Shown piece by piece: positions 8,194 to 17,914 of a DNA stretch of 64,000 nt. The position numbers were made by a program, and so were the translations under genes. Where the stretch lies: NCBI GenBank assembly GCA_040755055.1, contig JBFMBS010000010.1:1-64000 (forward strand), given 5' to 3'. The notes under the pieces are model-generated. The model did not search any database. It was given only the letters and a program-made list of their open reading frames with translations, and was not told where the DNA came from. The stretch comes from DYJK01 sp040755055. GTDB lineage: Bacteria; Bacteroidota; Ignavibacteria; Ignavibacteriales; Melioribacteraceae. Numbering within the stretch: position 1 is the first letter of the stretch; every line of letters starts with the position of its first letter.

Positions 8194-11100
8194 ATGAAAA
8201 AATTTTTTACCTTTTTTATTCTCACCAATATTCTCTTCGCTATAACTGCCATCTATGCACAAACAAATCACCGGCAAGCAATTTCAACCTCGGCAAAGCA
8301 AGAAAATATCAAGGGTTCAATCTATTTTCAAGCTGCTAAAGAAACCGACGGTACTTTTGCAACTACAGTTTATACTTTCGATAACATTACAGTTTTTTCT
8401 TATTTCGATAACACTACAGTTTCTATCTACAATTCGACCGGTGCATTACAAGAAACACGAACATTAAATTTAGATACATATTACAATTTCAATTTCGGTT
8501 CGGGAGTTTTCCGGATCGTCGGAAATAAAACTTATACTGTTTTAGTTGGAGATGCAATTACTTCCCAGGTTAACGGATATTTTGCAGTTGATGAAGCCGG
8601 CAGAGCTGTCTCTACCAAGCTTAATACTTGGATGTCGACCTCCTGGGGTGGAGCCGATAATGACTTTATTGTTTTTGCTTACAATGATAATACCGGATTC
8701 ACCGTAAAAAATTTAGAAACTGGAGCTCTCTTGGCAGCCGGAACATTGAACACCGGCCAACATTACTCATTTAAAGATGCCGGCAATATTCCTTTTGGAA
8801 CCCCGTTACAAGTTTCCGGTACCAAACCGATATCTGCTTTATCGTATGAAGATCAAGATTATTATGTACCTTCAAGCAACGGCACGTTTGTTGGCAATTT
8901 GTTTTATGGTTTTTCCGCTTACAATGGTGCTTGGACGAATAGCGTAACTGTTACCTCATATTCGGATAATAACAATGTTGTTATCACTAACACTGCAACC
9001 GGTGCTTCGCTTGGCAGTGCAACTTTACAAACCGGGCAAGTATATTCTATTGGTATTACAACCCCTACCTTTTGGACAGTAACAACAACCGGTAATGTCT
9101 CTGTAGCAAACATTCCGTTTTATGGTTGGAGCGGAGATTATTGGTACATGACAAGAGCTATTGATCAATCAGGACGGGGTTTTGGAACACTCTTTTATAT
9201 TCCTACAATAAGAAGCAGCATACATGTTTTTTCTTTTGAAGCCGGAAATAATGTGACTATTACCAAACTTGGTGTTTATGAAAATTATCCTTATACATCA
9301 ACAGAAGTTGTATGGACCGGCACACTCAATGAGGGTGAATATAATACCTTTACATCAGAATACGGTCGATATGTTTATAAAGTAGAAAGTACAAAAAATG
9401 TTTCTGTACTTCAGAGTAACGCCGGTGCCGGTGCTGATTTTATGCCCCTGGCTTATTCATTGGATTACCCCGATTTATCAATCTCAACCGGTGACATTGC
9501 ATACAGCAAGCCGGATACAGAAATAAATGCCGGTGATTTAATCACCGTCACCGTTACAGTTCATAATTACGGAAGTGTAACGGCAACAAACGTTAATTGC
9601 GTTGCTTATGAAGGTGATCCCGATGCCGGAGGAAATGCACCCCCGATAGGCAGTGGATTCATCCCGAGCATTGCTGTTGGCGGAAGCGAGACATTTGATT
9701 TCAGCTATCGTGTCCCTACAAGTCCTGAGTACCGTTTCATTGTAGTTAAAGCAGACCCGGCAAATCAAATAGTTGAATCGAACGAATCTAATAATAAAGG
9801 AATTAGAAGCATCAAACCGAACAACGAGCTTTTACCGCCGCTTGCTGTATATGTAACGGCACCATCAAGTTTATCACTTGTAGGCGGTAATTTATCACCA
9901 AATCCGTTCACAGTTCAATTCGATATATTTAATACCGGCACAGTTGCAGCCGGAAATGTAGTTGTTACGCTGGAGTTATTCAACGGATTGACTTTAGCAT
10001 CGGGAACATTTATACAAAACCTTGGCGATATAGCCGGCAGCACTACTAAAACAGCAACATATCAAATTTCGGCAACAAGTATTTTCTCGGGATTTAATTT
10101 GTATAGAGCAACAATAACAGCTTCAAATGCGGATACAAAAATTATAACCAGAAGTGTAAACGTTCCAGATGCAACCGCACCAAGCGTTCCGTCTAATTTT
10201 AACGGGCAAACATCCGGTGCCGGCTGCGCAACATTCACATGGAATAACAATTCTGAAAACGATCTTGCCGGTTACTATCTATATTATAGTACCGACGGTA
10301 TAAATTGGAATGGCACCGGCGCTACACAAGGCGATTCACCGATACTTATACTTGGAACAAACACAACGGAAATTTGCGGATTTACTTCCGGCACATATCA
10401 TTTCATGCTGCGTGCTTTTGATACTTCAAATAATTTAAGCGGCAACAGTTCGGTCGTTCAATTAAACTTCTCCGGGCAAGTTACAACTGAAACAATCTTT
10501 TATGGTGACAATGCGCATATATATACTGTACAAGCACCGCAAACGGGTTACGCATTTGGTACCAACAGTTATGATGACAACGGGAAATATCAGAGATTCA
10601 ATATCACCAACCAGGGAAAACTGAAAGAAGTTGATATTTATTTCGGCGCAAAAGTAGTTAACGGTTCGGCAGATAATTTTGATTTGGTTGTGCGCGGTAT
10701 TAACCTTGACGGCTCACCTTCTTCAACACTTTATAGCGGTACCTACAGCACAAATATTATTGATATCTCCAATACCGGCGTAGTTTATAATACATTTACA
10801 ATCGATCCGATGCTCGACATTACATCTAACTTCTTTGCCGGTATTGAATGGAACAACAGCATAGATGATGTTTTCGGAATTATTTCCGATGGCGATGGCG
10901 AAGGTGCCGGTGCTCAAAGGTCATGGGAAAGATGGAGTGATAATACTTTTCATAGTATTCAAAGTTCATGGGGATTAGATCTTGATCTCTGGATTAGCGT
11001 TGTAATTCAGCTAACAACAGATGTTGAGGAGTATGAGGAGTCAATCCCAAACAATTATTTCTTATCGCAAAACTATCCAAATCCATTTAACCCAACGACA

Positions 11101-11313
11101 TCAATTTATTACGAAATACCCATACGTAGTTTTGTGTCATTAAAAATTTACGATCTGCTTGGAAAAGAGGTTGCGGTATTATCTAACTCAGAACACGAAG
11201 CCGGCAAATACCAAGTAATCTTCAATGCAAGTAACCTTGCAAGCGGTGTTTACTTCTACCGTCTTGAAGCCGGCAGTTTCAATCAAACGAAGAAATTAAT
11301 TTTGATGAAATAA
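8194..11313 (+). CDS. T9SS-exported surface protein with IgGFc-binding-like and CARDB domains
   Basis: The start at 8194 is fixed by AGGAGG 6 nt upstream and by the following signal peptide (MKKFFTFFILTNILFAITAIYAQ). The mature 1039-residue protein has, in order: a beta-propeller or IgGFc-binding-N-like region (~residues 30-420) with repeated FxVxNLETG and VTNTATGASLGSATL blocks; a CARDB domain (~430-540, ending VESNESNNKG); a second adhesion-type beta-sandwich (~550-670); an FN3-like module (PSNFNGQTSGAGCATFTW, ~680-770); a further beta-rich module; and a type IX sorting domain from SQNYPNPFNP to the C-terminal LILMK. It should be secreted and displayed on the surface as an adhesin-like protein. 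A terminator follows. Confidence 0.85.
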   Translation: MKKFFTFFILTNILFAITAIYAQTNHRQAISTSAKQENIKGSIYFQAAKETDGTFATTVYTFDNITVFSYFDNTTVSIYNSTGALQETRTLNLDTYYNFNFGSGVFRIVGNKTYTVLVGDAITSQVNGYFAVDEAGRAVSTKLNTWMSTSWGGADNDFIVFAYNDNTGFTVKNLETGALLAAGTLNTGQHYSFKDAGNIPFGTPLQVSGTKPISALSYEDQDYYVPSSNGTFVGNLFYGFSAYNGAWTNSVTVTSYSDNNNVVITNTATGASLGSATLQTGQVYSIGITTPTFWTVTTTGNVSVANIPFYGWSGDYWYMTRAIDQSGRGFGTLFYIPTIRSSIHVFSFEAGNNVTITKLGVYENYPYTSTEVVWTGTLNEGEYNTFTSEYGRYVYKVESTKNVSVLQSNAGAGADFMPLAYSLDYPDLSISTGDIAYSKPDTEINAGDLITVTVTVHNYGSVTATNVNCVAYEGDPDAGGNAPPIGSGFIPSIAVGGSETFDFSYRVPTSPEYRFIVVKADPANQIVESNESNNKGIRSIKPNNELLPPLAVYVTAPSSLSLVGGNLSPNPFTVQFDIFNTGTVAAGNVVVTLELFNGLTLASGTFIQNLGDIAGSTTKTATYQISATSIFSGFNLYRATITASNADTKIITRSVNVPDATAPSVPSNFNGQTSGAGCATFTWNNNSENDLAGYYLYYSTDGINWNGTGATQGDSPILILGTNTTEICGFTSGTYHFMLRAFDTSNNLSGNSSVVQLNFSGQVTTETIFYGDNAHIYTVQAPQTGYAFGTNSYDDNGKYQRFNITNQGKLKEVDIYFGAKVVNGSADNFDLVVRGINLDGSPSSTLYSGTYSTNIIDISNTGVVYNTFTIDPMLDITSNFFAGIEWNNSIDDVFGIISDGDGEGAGAQRSWERWSDNTFHSIQSSWGLDLDLWISVVIQLTTDVEEYEESIPNNYFLSQNYPNPFNPTTSIYYEIPIRSFVSLKIYDLLGKEVAVLSNSEHEAGKYQVIFNASNLASGVYFYRLEAGSFNQTKKLILMK

Positions 11314-11342
11314 AACTAAACATGTCATCTTAATATTTAAAC

Positions 11343-11374
11343 CCCGCCCGCCAATTGGTGGGCGGGTTTTTTTA
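11343..11374 (+). terminator. intrinsic terminator
   Basis: A 10-bp stem (11343-11352 / 11357-11366, one G-T pair) with loop AATT is followed by seven T residues. It ends the surface-protein gene. Confidence 0.88.
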
Positions 11375-11442
11375 TTTCAGGCAAATTAATTACTATCTAT
11401 ATAATTTTGATGAGCAAATTTCCTATCAAGGGGGATATCAGA

Positions 11443-12570
11443 ATGAAAAAAAATTCTCTTGGAATCATTTCCTTTTTAATTGCCTTCTACTTGACCACTT
11501 CCAATTTGTATGCACAGCAGCCCAAACCTATTACTAATATTGCCGATGCACTGAAATATGAGCGCACAGAAGATTCTATGCCCGGTAAATATCCCGGTAA
11601 AGTTGTAGAAGTAACTCATTCAAAATCTACTAATGAAAACAAAATCATTTATGAAGCGGCATACGCAATGATTGAAAAAGGAATTCTTACGCTAACCGGT
11701 GAACCTAATCTAAAAGATGCCTGGTTAAAATTTGTTTCTCCAAAAGACCGAATCGGATTGAAAGTCAACCCGGTTGCCGGACCGCAGCTTTCCACAAGCG
11801 TTGAAGTTACACAAGCAATCGTAAAACAACTTGAGGAATCAGGGATACCGAGAAGCAATATTATTATCTGGGATAGAAGAGAAGAACAATTATTCGAAGC
11901 CGGCTTCACACATGAAAACTTTCCAGGCATAAAAATTATCGGTACGGAAAGACCTGAAAACGGTTCGATGTACGATGATAATGGAAAACTTCACAGTCTA
12001 AAAATGATTGATACAACCTGGTATTACTGGGCAGACTGCGAAGATAAATATGATTCCGCTACAATACCTTACATGGTTAACGAGGGGAAATATTCATACT
12101 TCACAAAGATAGTCACGGAGATGGTGGATAAGATTATAAACGTACCAATACTGAAAAATGCCGGACCAACTGTTACCCTAAGTTTGAAAAACCTATCGTA
12201 TGGTTCAATAACAAATACGGGTCGTTTACACAAACAACTTTGGGCAGAAACTTGTGCCGAGGTTTGTGCTTTCCCCCCTTTGCGTGATAAAGTCGTGTTA
12301 AATATTGTCGATGGAATCAAAGGATGTTTTAACGGCGGACCGGGTGCCAATCCGCAATTTTTCTGCGAATACAAAACTGTTTTAATTGGAACCGACCCGG
12401 TGGCGGTTGATCGTATAGGATACGATATTGTTTTGAAAAAACGAATCGCAGAGGGCGTTCAAAAAGAAGAGAATCCGCGAGGGAAAATTTTTATGGAATT
12501 TGCACAGAACCTGAATCTTGGGATAGCTGATATTGAAAAAATAGAGCGGAGTAAAATTGAACTGCAATAA
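11443..12570 (+). CDS. exported DUF362 domain protein
   Basis: The start at 11443 gives a signal peptide (KKNSLGIISFLIAFYLTTSN, ending YAQQ), with a purine-rich GGGGGAT sequence upstream; the upstream ATG at 11407 would put 12 extra residues ahead of it. The remaining ~350 residues match the DUF362 layout: PKDRIGLKVNPVAGP, then SNIIIWDRREEQL, and a C-terminal GTDPVAVDRIGYDI block. Several Cys residues (ADCED, AETCAEVC, GCFNGG, FFCEY) could bind a metal cluster, but there is no classic ferredoxin motif. The stop overlaps the next gene by 14 bp, so the two are translationally coupled. The function of DUF362 is unsettled; redox or metal roles have been suggested for relatives. Confidence 0.8.
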   Translation: MKKNSLGIISFLIAFYLTTSNLYAQQPKPITNIADALKYERTEDSMPGKYPGKVVEVTHSKSTNENKIIYEAAYAMIEKGILTLTGEPNLKDAWLKFVSPKDRIGLKVNPVAGPQLSTSVEVTQAIVKQLEESGIPRSNIIIWDRREEQLFEAGFTHENFPGIKIIGTERPENGSMYDDNGKLHSLKMIDTTWYYWADCEDKYDSATIPYMVNEGKYSYFTKIVTEMVDKIINVPILKNAGPTVTLSLKNLSYGSITNTGRLHKQLWAETCAEVCAFPPLRDKVVLNIVDGIKGCFNGGPGANPQFFCEYKTVLIGTDPVAVDRIGYDIVLKKRIAEGVQKEENPRGKIFMEFAQNLNLGIADIEKIERSKIELQ

Positions 12571-13435
12571 ATTAATCACATTTGTTTGTGTATTAATCGG
12601 TTCCTCAAATTTCTTATTAGCTCAATTAGGTAATGATTTCCCAAAATTAAGCGAGTCGGATTTACCCGGATCTAAGATAACACGCGAACAAGTTTTTGAT
12701 GGAAGCAGTCTTTGGGGTTATATAAATGGCGGCGCTGATATTTTTTTAGAATACGGTTTCGATAAACTTCTGCTTCAAGAAATAACTTTCGAACAGTACA
12801 AAATCAAAATAGAATTTTACAGAATGAACGATATCAATTCTGCTTTCGGCATCTATTCGGTCTCACACTACAAATGCAGCGAAAGAGATTCATCCATAAA
12901 ACATAATTGCATTACACCATACCAAATTCAAACAGCAATCGGTCCTTATTACATCTCAGTTATAAACAAAAATGGAAGCCGGAAAGAACAGTCCATCTCT
13001 AAAATGATATGGGATAAATTGATTTCCAAAATTTCAAAAGAAGAATTTATCCCGCCACCTTTCTTCATTAACAAAGAACTTACGCCGCACTTAATAAAAA
13101 TGAAATATATTAACGGGAAACTCGGTCTGCAAAACGGATTTTATAATTGGTACGATCGTTTTGAAAATCTTTCAGATTACGAAATATTTCTTTTACCCTT
13201 CGAAACCGGGGATACCACTATTAATATATCTCAAATTAATTTCGCCTCGGAAATAGATGCCGATATTTTCTTAAACAATCTATCAATCACCGTACAACCG
13301 GGAAGCCCCTATTCAAAGAAAGAAGAAAAAGCAGTTTCATACATTGTAAAAATGTTATCGCATAATAAAATTATTTTTATAGAGAGCAATTTAAGTGTGC
13401 AAGGTTTGGAAAATGCTGTCAAGAAATTATTTTAA
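12557..13435 (+). CDS. exported DUF6599-like protein
   Basis: The 292-residue product begins with a signal peptide ending LLAQ. It shows the pattern I associate with DUF6599: FDGSSLWGYINGGADIFLEYGF (residues ~46-67, quoted in part), then KIEFYRMNDINSAFGIYS. The rest is a two-lobed beta-rich protein without visible catalytic motifs. It overlaps the DUF362 gene by 14 bp and is convergent with the MEMO-family gene, its stop overlapping the other stop by 4 bp. The family name is from memory and moderately certain; function is unknown. Confidence 0.65.
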   Translation: MNCNKLITFVCVLIGSSNFLLAQLGNDFPKLSESDLPGSKITREQVFDGSSLWGYINGGADIFLEYGFDKLLLQEITFEQYKIKIEFYRMNDINSAFGIYSVSHYKCSERDSSIKHNCITPYQIQTAIGPYYISVINKNGSRKEQSISKMIWDKLISKISKEEFIPPPFFINKELTPHLIKMKYINGKLGLQNGFYNWYDRFENLSDYEIFLLPFETGDTTINISQINFASEIDADIFLNNLSITVQPGSPYSKKEEKAVSYIVKMLSHNKIIFIESNLSVQGLENAVKKLF

Positions 13436-14502
13436 TTTACAAACAGCCCCAGTGTAAACCATCCGCACCAGTGTTTGTATGAGAACGGCGCTGTTAATCC
13501 CATGCTGCTGTTTCTGAACGGAAGAACTTTTTCAGTAAAAGTATCAGAATATTTGATCAACTCACCTTGAATCGATCCACTGTAAAGTTCATCTATAATA
13601 TTATTAATCGTTAGAAGTCCGAATACAACGGGGTATCTGCCGCACCACAAGGGAATTATTTTGCTATTCGTTGTGTCGGGCAAAATTTCAGCTACAAGAT
13701 TCATTACCTTTTTATTGCTTACTTCCCCACTCAAATTTTCATTTATAATTCTCTTATCATTCTCCGTTGCAACAGTATGTGCTTGTTCATCCACTCCATA
13801 CGGCGAATTATTAAAATCTTCTCCATAATGATTCGCATCGTTTGAAATCAGGAAGGATATATCTTTGCCGATTTCCAGTTTATTTTGATTTATGTATCCT
13901 AATATTATTCCTGATAGTTTCTTACTTATTTCCTCCATCCTTTCAAACCCCATTTGTGTTACCATTATCGGCGTTATCTTTATGCCGCGATTAAAAAACT
14001 GAAGGAACGGGATTAGCGCTTCAATGGAATGTTCTATGCTGTGTGCCTTGTTGCTGATAATGTAATATTCATCAGACAATTTTTCCTTTATCATTTCTCG
14101 CAATGGTGAAACTTCAACTTTGCCATAAGGTCCTTGCCATTGATCATATTCGTCAAGAATTAACATATCTCTTGGGTCGTTCATTTCCTTGCGGACTGTT
14201 CCATGGGTAACTCCAAATATCAGTATTTCTTTTGTTCTGATTTGCTTGAATAACGGGTAGTAAATTTTCCCGGCATAGAGATAATCATCATGAACCGAAA
14301 TACCACCGATTAATTTACTTCGTGAGATAGCTGCCGAAATATCTGTTTCACTAGATAAAAATTTAATAAACTCATCCATTTCGGTTGCATTCCAACAAAA
14401 TCCAACATCATCACGGATAGGACGGATTGACTGCGAGTGTAGAGTGAAGAATGCAGAGTGCAGAGCTATAATGATTAAGAAATGTATAAATTTAATTTCC
14501 AT
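13432..14502 (-). CDS. MEMO1-family protein (AmmeMemoRadiSam protein B-like), exported
   Basis: The core matches MEMO/AmmeMemoRadiSam B proteins: GGISVHDDYLYAG, a FGVTHGT block, HSIEHSIEALIPFLQF, and SNDANHYG, which provide the conserved His/Asp ligand set related to extradiol dioxygenases. Unlike most members it carries an N-terminal hydrophobic segment (IKFIHFLIIIALHSAFF), so export to the periplasm is likely. The ATG at 14502 is preferred; a further in-frame start lies 15 bp upstream. Part of the signal-peptide coding region is a GAGTGCAGAGTG-type repeat. The role of periplasmic members is unknown. Confidence 0.8.
   Translation of the reverse strand: MEIKFIHFLIIIALHSAFFTLHSQSIRPIRDDVGFCWNATEMDEFIKFLSSETDISAAISRSKLIGGISVHDDYLYAGKIYYPLFKQIRTKEILIFGVTHGTVRKEMNDPRDMLILDEYDQWQGPYGKVEVSPLREMIKEKLSDEYYIISNKAHSIEHSIEALIPFLQFFNRGIKITPIMVTQMGFERMEEISKKLSGIILGYINQNKLEIGKDISFLISNDANHYGEDFNNSPYGVDEQAHTVATENDKRIINENLSGEVSNKKVMNLVAEILPDTTNSKIIPLWCGRYPVVFGLLTINNIIDELYSGSIQGELIKYSDTFTEKVLPFRNSSMGLTAPFSYKHWCGWFTLGLFVN
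14435..14465. repeat. GAGTGCAGA simple repeat inside a signal-peptide coding region
   Basis: Repeated GAGTGnAGA-type units run through the codons for the h-region and cleavage-site region of the MEMO-family protein (read on the minus strand as LHSAFFTLHSQS). Confidence 0.5.
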
Positions 14503-14519
14503 TTTATAGTTCACCACCT

Positions 14520-15146
14520 CTAGAAAAATTTTTTTAAGTGACCGATGTAAAACTTTTTCTCTCTTTTCAAGTTAATTGTAAATGACCTGATTAGTTTCAA
14601 ATTGTTTTGGGCAGTTATATTAACTAAACACTCTACATCAACAAGCTTTAAAATCGGGCTTAATAATTTTAACGATTCAAATTCCGTTTCCGAAACCGGC
14701 AAAGATTCATCACTCGGTAATTGTAAAACCACTGTTAAAATTCCGTTTGGTTTCAGCCATCTAGACATTTTTTTCACTACATTTTCAACATTAATATATT
14801 CCAGCACCAACGCAGCGTGTATCAAATCAAATGAATTATCTTTCAGCTCAATCGTATCTAAGTCGGCACAAATCAAATTCATTGACGGTAAATCCTCCAC
14901 AAACCATGCACGGCATTCATTCAAATAAGAATAATTAATATCAATACCAAGAATCATTCTGCAATTAAGACCCACAAAATGTTCAAACCCATTTCCGTTT
15001 GTGCATCCCATCACACAAATAGAACCGGCGGGAAATTCATCAATTATATTTTTGAAAATATTGTTGAGTACCTGGAGTTGTTCTACACCCGGCGCAGACA
15101 TATGTCCTTCGTATTCAGACGATGGAATTTTTAGCCAAGGATTCAT
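14520..15146 (-). CDS. class I SAM-dependent methyltransferase
   Basis: The product shows the SAM-binding motif I (VMGCTNGNG), the acidic post-I motif (GIDINYS), an ADLDTIEL motif and a FDLIHAALVLEYI motif followed by WLKPNGILTVVLQLP, the standard methyltransferase-11/25 order. The ATG at 15146 (MNPWLKIPSSEYEGHM) is preferred to an upstream TTG at 15221 because the extra 25 residues have no domain match and no good ribosome site. It is cytoplasmic with unknown acceptor. It sits 17 bp upstream of the MEMO-family gene in the same direction. Confidence 0.8.
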   Translation of the reverse strand: MNPWLKIPSSEYEGHMSAPGVEQLQVLNNIFKNIIDEFPAGSICVMGCTNGNGFEHFVGLNCRMILGIDINYSYLNECRAWFVEDLPSMNLICADLDTIELKDNSFDLIHAALVLEYINVENVVKKMSRWLKPNGILTVVLQLPSDESLPVSETEFESLKLLSPILKLVDVECLVNITAQNNLKLIRSFTINLKREKKFYIGHLKKFF

Positions 15147-15387
15147 ATTAAATAATGATATACAATTCAAAAATACTTGATGCTGTGTATTAAATACAAA
15201 CACTATGGCTATTTTACTCAATACAAATTTTGTTTCAGAGTTTTTGTATTCCGATCAGTGCACTTCGATCAACAGCATAACAACATGCCAATGTCATCTT
15301 TTAATTTCGGATATTAGGTTTTAATTAAAAATTATTTTATTTATTTTCACCACTGAATTATTTCTATCCAGAATTATAACAACAAGA

Positions 15388-16266
15388 ATGAAAGGAAAAT
15401 TTCACGCTTTATATATCGGGATATTTTTATTAGTAGGAATTCTATCTATCGTAATTCTAGTGGTAAACGGAATTTCGTACTACACCCTACCAATTGAAGA
15501 AAGATTCTTTTCAAGTCTTCATTTATCTCTCAAACCGAGCGGAGCCATAGGACACGGGCTTGGCATCATAGGTACAATTATGATGATAATAGGTGTTGCT
15601 TCTTACATGATAAGGAAAAGGGTAAGACGAATGTTCGATTTGGGTTATTTAAAATACTGGTTAGAATTTCACATCTTTATGTGCACGGTTGGTCCAATCT
15701 TAGTTTTATTTCACACTGCATTTAAATTCGGCGGCATTGTTGCCGTAAGTTTTTGGAGTATGGTTATAGTGGTACTCAGCGGTGTTGTAGGAAGATTTAT
15801 TTACGTACAAATACCCAGAACAATCCAAGGAAAAGAAATCGATATAAATGAATTAAATGAAACCGAGTCGATTCTAACCGAACAATTACTATTTGAATAT
15901 AATTTGAACAAAGAAATTATTGATTCGATCAGCAACAGCACAAAGCCCATAAAATATGTTAATATGTCCCTATCGATGAGCATGTTTACTGTTCTAAAAG
16001 AAATATTCACTTTCAATTCTTTTCTTACACATCTAAAAAGTGAATTAAAAAAACAAGGTATAACAGATCATAACAAACGCCATAAAATAATACATATAAC
16101 AAAACAAAAAATGATTTTATCCAGAAGGATCGGTATGCTGCGGACAATGCAGAAACTTTTCCGGTATTGGCACATATTCCATTTACCTTTTGCATTTTCA
16201 ATGTTTATCATAATGCTGATTCATGTTGGTGTAACTATTGCGTTTGGTTATCGGTGGTTATTTTAA
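15388..16266 (+). CDS. integral membrane protein, probable b-type cytochrome of the electron-transfer locus
   Basis: The 292-residue protein has five or six hydrophobic helices (about residues 9-30, 54-74, 92-112, 118-140 and 266-288) and a basic cytoplasmic or periplasmic loop between. Histidines lie within or beside helices: His56 (GHGLG), His95 (EFHIF), His109 (LFHTAFK), His262/His265 (YWHIFHLPF) and His279 (LIHVGV). This is the pattern expected of bis-His b-heme sites. It has no CXXCH motif. I infer a membrane quinol/cytochrome b subunit that passes electrons to the c-type cytochromes encoded downstream. The family is not recognised with certainty. Confidence 0.65.
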   Translation: MKGKFHALYIGIFLLVGILSIVILVVNGISYYTLPIEERFFSSLHLSLKPSGAIGHGLGIIGTIMMIIGVASYMIRKRVRRMFDLGYLKYWLEFHIFMCTVGPILVLFHTAFKFGGIVAVSFWSMVIVVLSGVVGRFIYVQIPRTIQGKEIDINELNETESILTEQLLFEYNLNKEIIDSISNSTKPIKYVNMSLSMSMFTVLKEIFTFNSFLTHLKSELKKQGITDHNKRHKIIHITKQKMILSRRIGMLRTMQKLFRYWHIFHLPFAFSMFIIMLIHVGVTIAFGYRWLF

Positions 16267-16563
16267 CCGGCTAAGACGGACGAGGGCTGTTTCCCTTTCT
16301 TGTAGTGAATAAAATTTGTTTAATAAATCATGGTCTATGATAAGAAGAGCCATTATTTACTAACTCATGTTACGCAGAAATTATTTCTTTGCGGTCTTAG
16401 CGTAAGACTTTGCGTCTTTGCGTGAAAAAAGAAAGGCATTTCACGCAGAGAGCGCCAAGTTTACCCGCTGTTTTATAGCGGGAAAACGCAAAGTTCGCAA
16501 AGGATTTATCCCCTACACGTAAGATGCGTTACTAATATTTTTTAACTCAAACATTTTATTGTA
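16267..16563. other. intergenic region with dispersed TTTGCG repeats and a hairpin
   Basis: This 297-bp gap carries imperfect inverted repeats related to TTTGCGTCTTTGCGTGAA (exact copy at 16409-16426, and again at 38733-38750) and a CCCGCT/AGCGGG hairpin at 16464-16482. No ORF is supported. It separates the membrane cytochrome gene from the flavoprotein gene. Confidence 0.55.
16409..16426. repeat. dispersed repeat TTTGCGTCTTTGCGTGAA, copy 1
   Basis: An 18-bp sequence occurs identically at 38733-38750. Both copies are intergenic and lie near other short inverted or simple repeats. Confidence 0.6.
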
Positions 16564-17904
16564 ATGAATCCTTCTTACGAAAATATTATCGGCGTTGGTG
16601 TAACAATACTTTTTGTTGCATCGATATTGGTATTATATTTATTTCTTACATCACGCAGAACAAAACGTACTCATCAAAAAATTGATAAAGCAAAAGAATC
16701 CGGGTTGCATGAACCCGTTTCACTACATCCCTCTATAGATACAGAATCGTGCATTGGCAGCGGCGCTTGCATAGAAGCTTGTCCCGAAAAAGATATACTA
16801 GGATGGGCAGACGGAAAAGCTAAAGTTATAAATGCTTCGCGTTGTGTTGGTCATGGCGCGTGTTTTCACGCATGCCCGGTTCAAGCCATTTCATTATGCA
16901 TCGGGACCGAAAAAAGAGGTGTCGATCTGCCCCATGTTAGCCAGGAGTTTGAGACCAACATACCTATGTTATTTATCGCCGGTGAACTTGGCGGAATGGG
17001 ATTGATAAAAAATGCCGTTGAACAAGGTAAGCAAGCTGTAGAATATCTCGTCTTAAAATTGAATTGCAAAAGGGATACCCAATATGATGTTATCATCATT
17101 GGTGCCGGGCCGGCCGGCATAGCGGCAACACTAACCTCTGTAAAAAATAATCTTCGTTATCTAACTTTAGAACAAGATACGCTTGGTGGAACTGTTTACA
17201 GTTTTCCAAGAGCAAAAATAATTATGACCTCTCCAATGGACCTTCCGCTCCATGGGAAAGTGAAATTGAAAGAAACTACAAAAAGTGAACTACTCTCACT
17301 TTGGCAAAACGTTCTTCATAAAAATAATGTTACAATTAACGAACAAGAAAAAGTTTTGCACATCGAACAAAAAGAAGATTCCTTTGAAGTGACAACAACC
17401 AAGTTAGTTTACACTTCAAAATCCGTAATACTCTCCATCGGACGAAGGGGATCACCCCGTAAATTAAATGTACCGGGAGAAAATAAAGAAAAGGTTTATT
17501 ACCGCTTATTAGAGCCGGAATTAATCCATGACAAAAATATTTTAGTTGTCGGTGGCGGAGATGCCGCTATTGAATCGGCACTTTTACTTGCCGATGAAAA
17601 AAATAATGTTTCACTTTCATATCGATCGGACAAATTCTCTCGCTTAAAACCAAGAAACCTCGAACGGATAAATGAATACGCCGAATCAAAAAGAATAAAC
17701 TTGTTATTAAATACCAATGTTCAGGAAATACTTGACAATAAGGTTATTATAAAAAACGAAACGGAATCAAAAACTTTCGATTTGCCGAATGATTTTGTTT
17801 ACATTTTTGCCGGCGGTGAATTGCCAAACCAATTTCTTGAAAAGATTGGTATTAAGATCACAAAAAAATTCGGTGAGAAAATATTATCACACCGCAAGAA
17901 GTAA
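16564..17904 (+). CDS. membrane-anchored ferredoxin / FAD-NAD(P) oxidoreductase fusion
   Basis: Residues ~8-28 form an N-terminal transmembrane helix. Residues 60-112 hold two ferredoxin-like motifs, CIGSGACIEACP and CVGHGACFHACP. In each, the usual second Cys is replaced (Ser66, His97), so the clusters may not be standard [4Fe-4S]. From ~residue 176 there is a thioredoxin-reductase-like flavoprotein with a FAD-binding GAGPAG and a NAD(P)-binding GGGDAA motif, but without the CxxC redox pair. It probably exchanges electrons between NAD(P)H or a carrier and the membrane chain. It ends 10 bp before the 20-heme cytochrome gene. A second flavoprotein closes the locus. Confidence 0.8.
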   Translation: MNPSYENIIGVGVTILFVASILVLYLFLTSRRTKRTHQKIDKAKESGLHEPVSLHPSIDTESCIGSGACIEACPEKDILGWADGKAKVINASRCVGHGACFHACPVQAISLCIGTEKRGVDLPHVSQEFETNIPMLFIAGELGGMGLIKNAVEQGKQAVEYLVLKLNCKRDTQYDVIIIGAGPAGIAATLTSVKNNLRYLTLEQDTLGGTVYSFPRAKIIMTSPMDLPLHGKVKLKETTKSELLSLWQNVLHKNNVTINEQEKVLHIEQKEDSFEVTTTKLVYTSKSVILSIGRRGSPRKLNVPGENKEKVYYRLLEPELIHDKNILVVGGGDAAIESALLLADEKNNVSLSYRSDKFSRLKPRNLERINEYAESKRINLLLNTNVQEILDNKVIIKNETESKTFDLPNDFVYIFAGGELPNQFLEKIGIKITKKFGEKILSHRKK

Positions 17905-17914
17905 AAACAAAACA

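Noticed and set aside
17789..17914. Upstream extension of the 20-heme cytochrome frame
   Set aside because: It overlaps the flavoprotein gene; the signal peptide starts at 17915.
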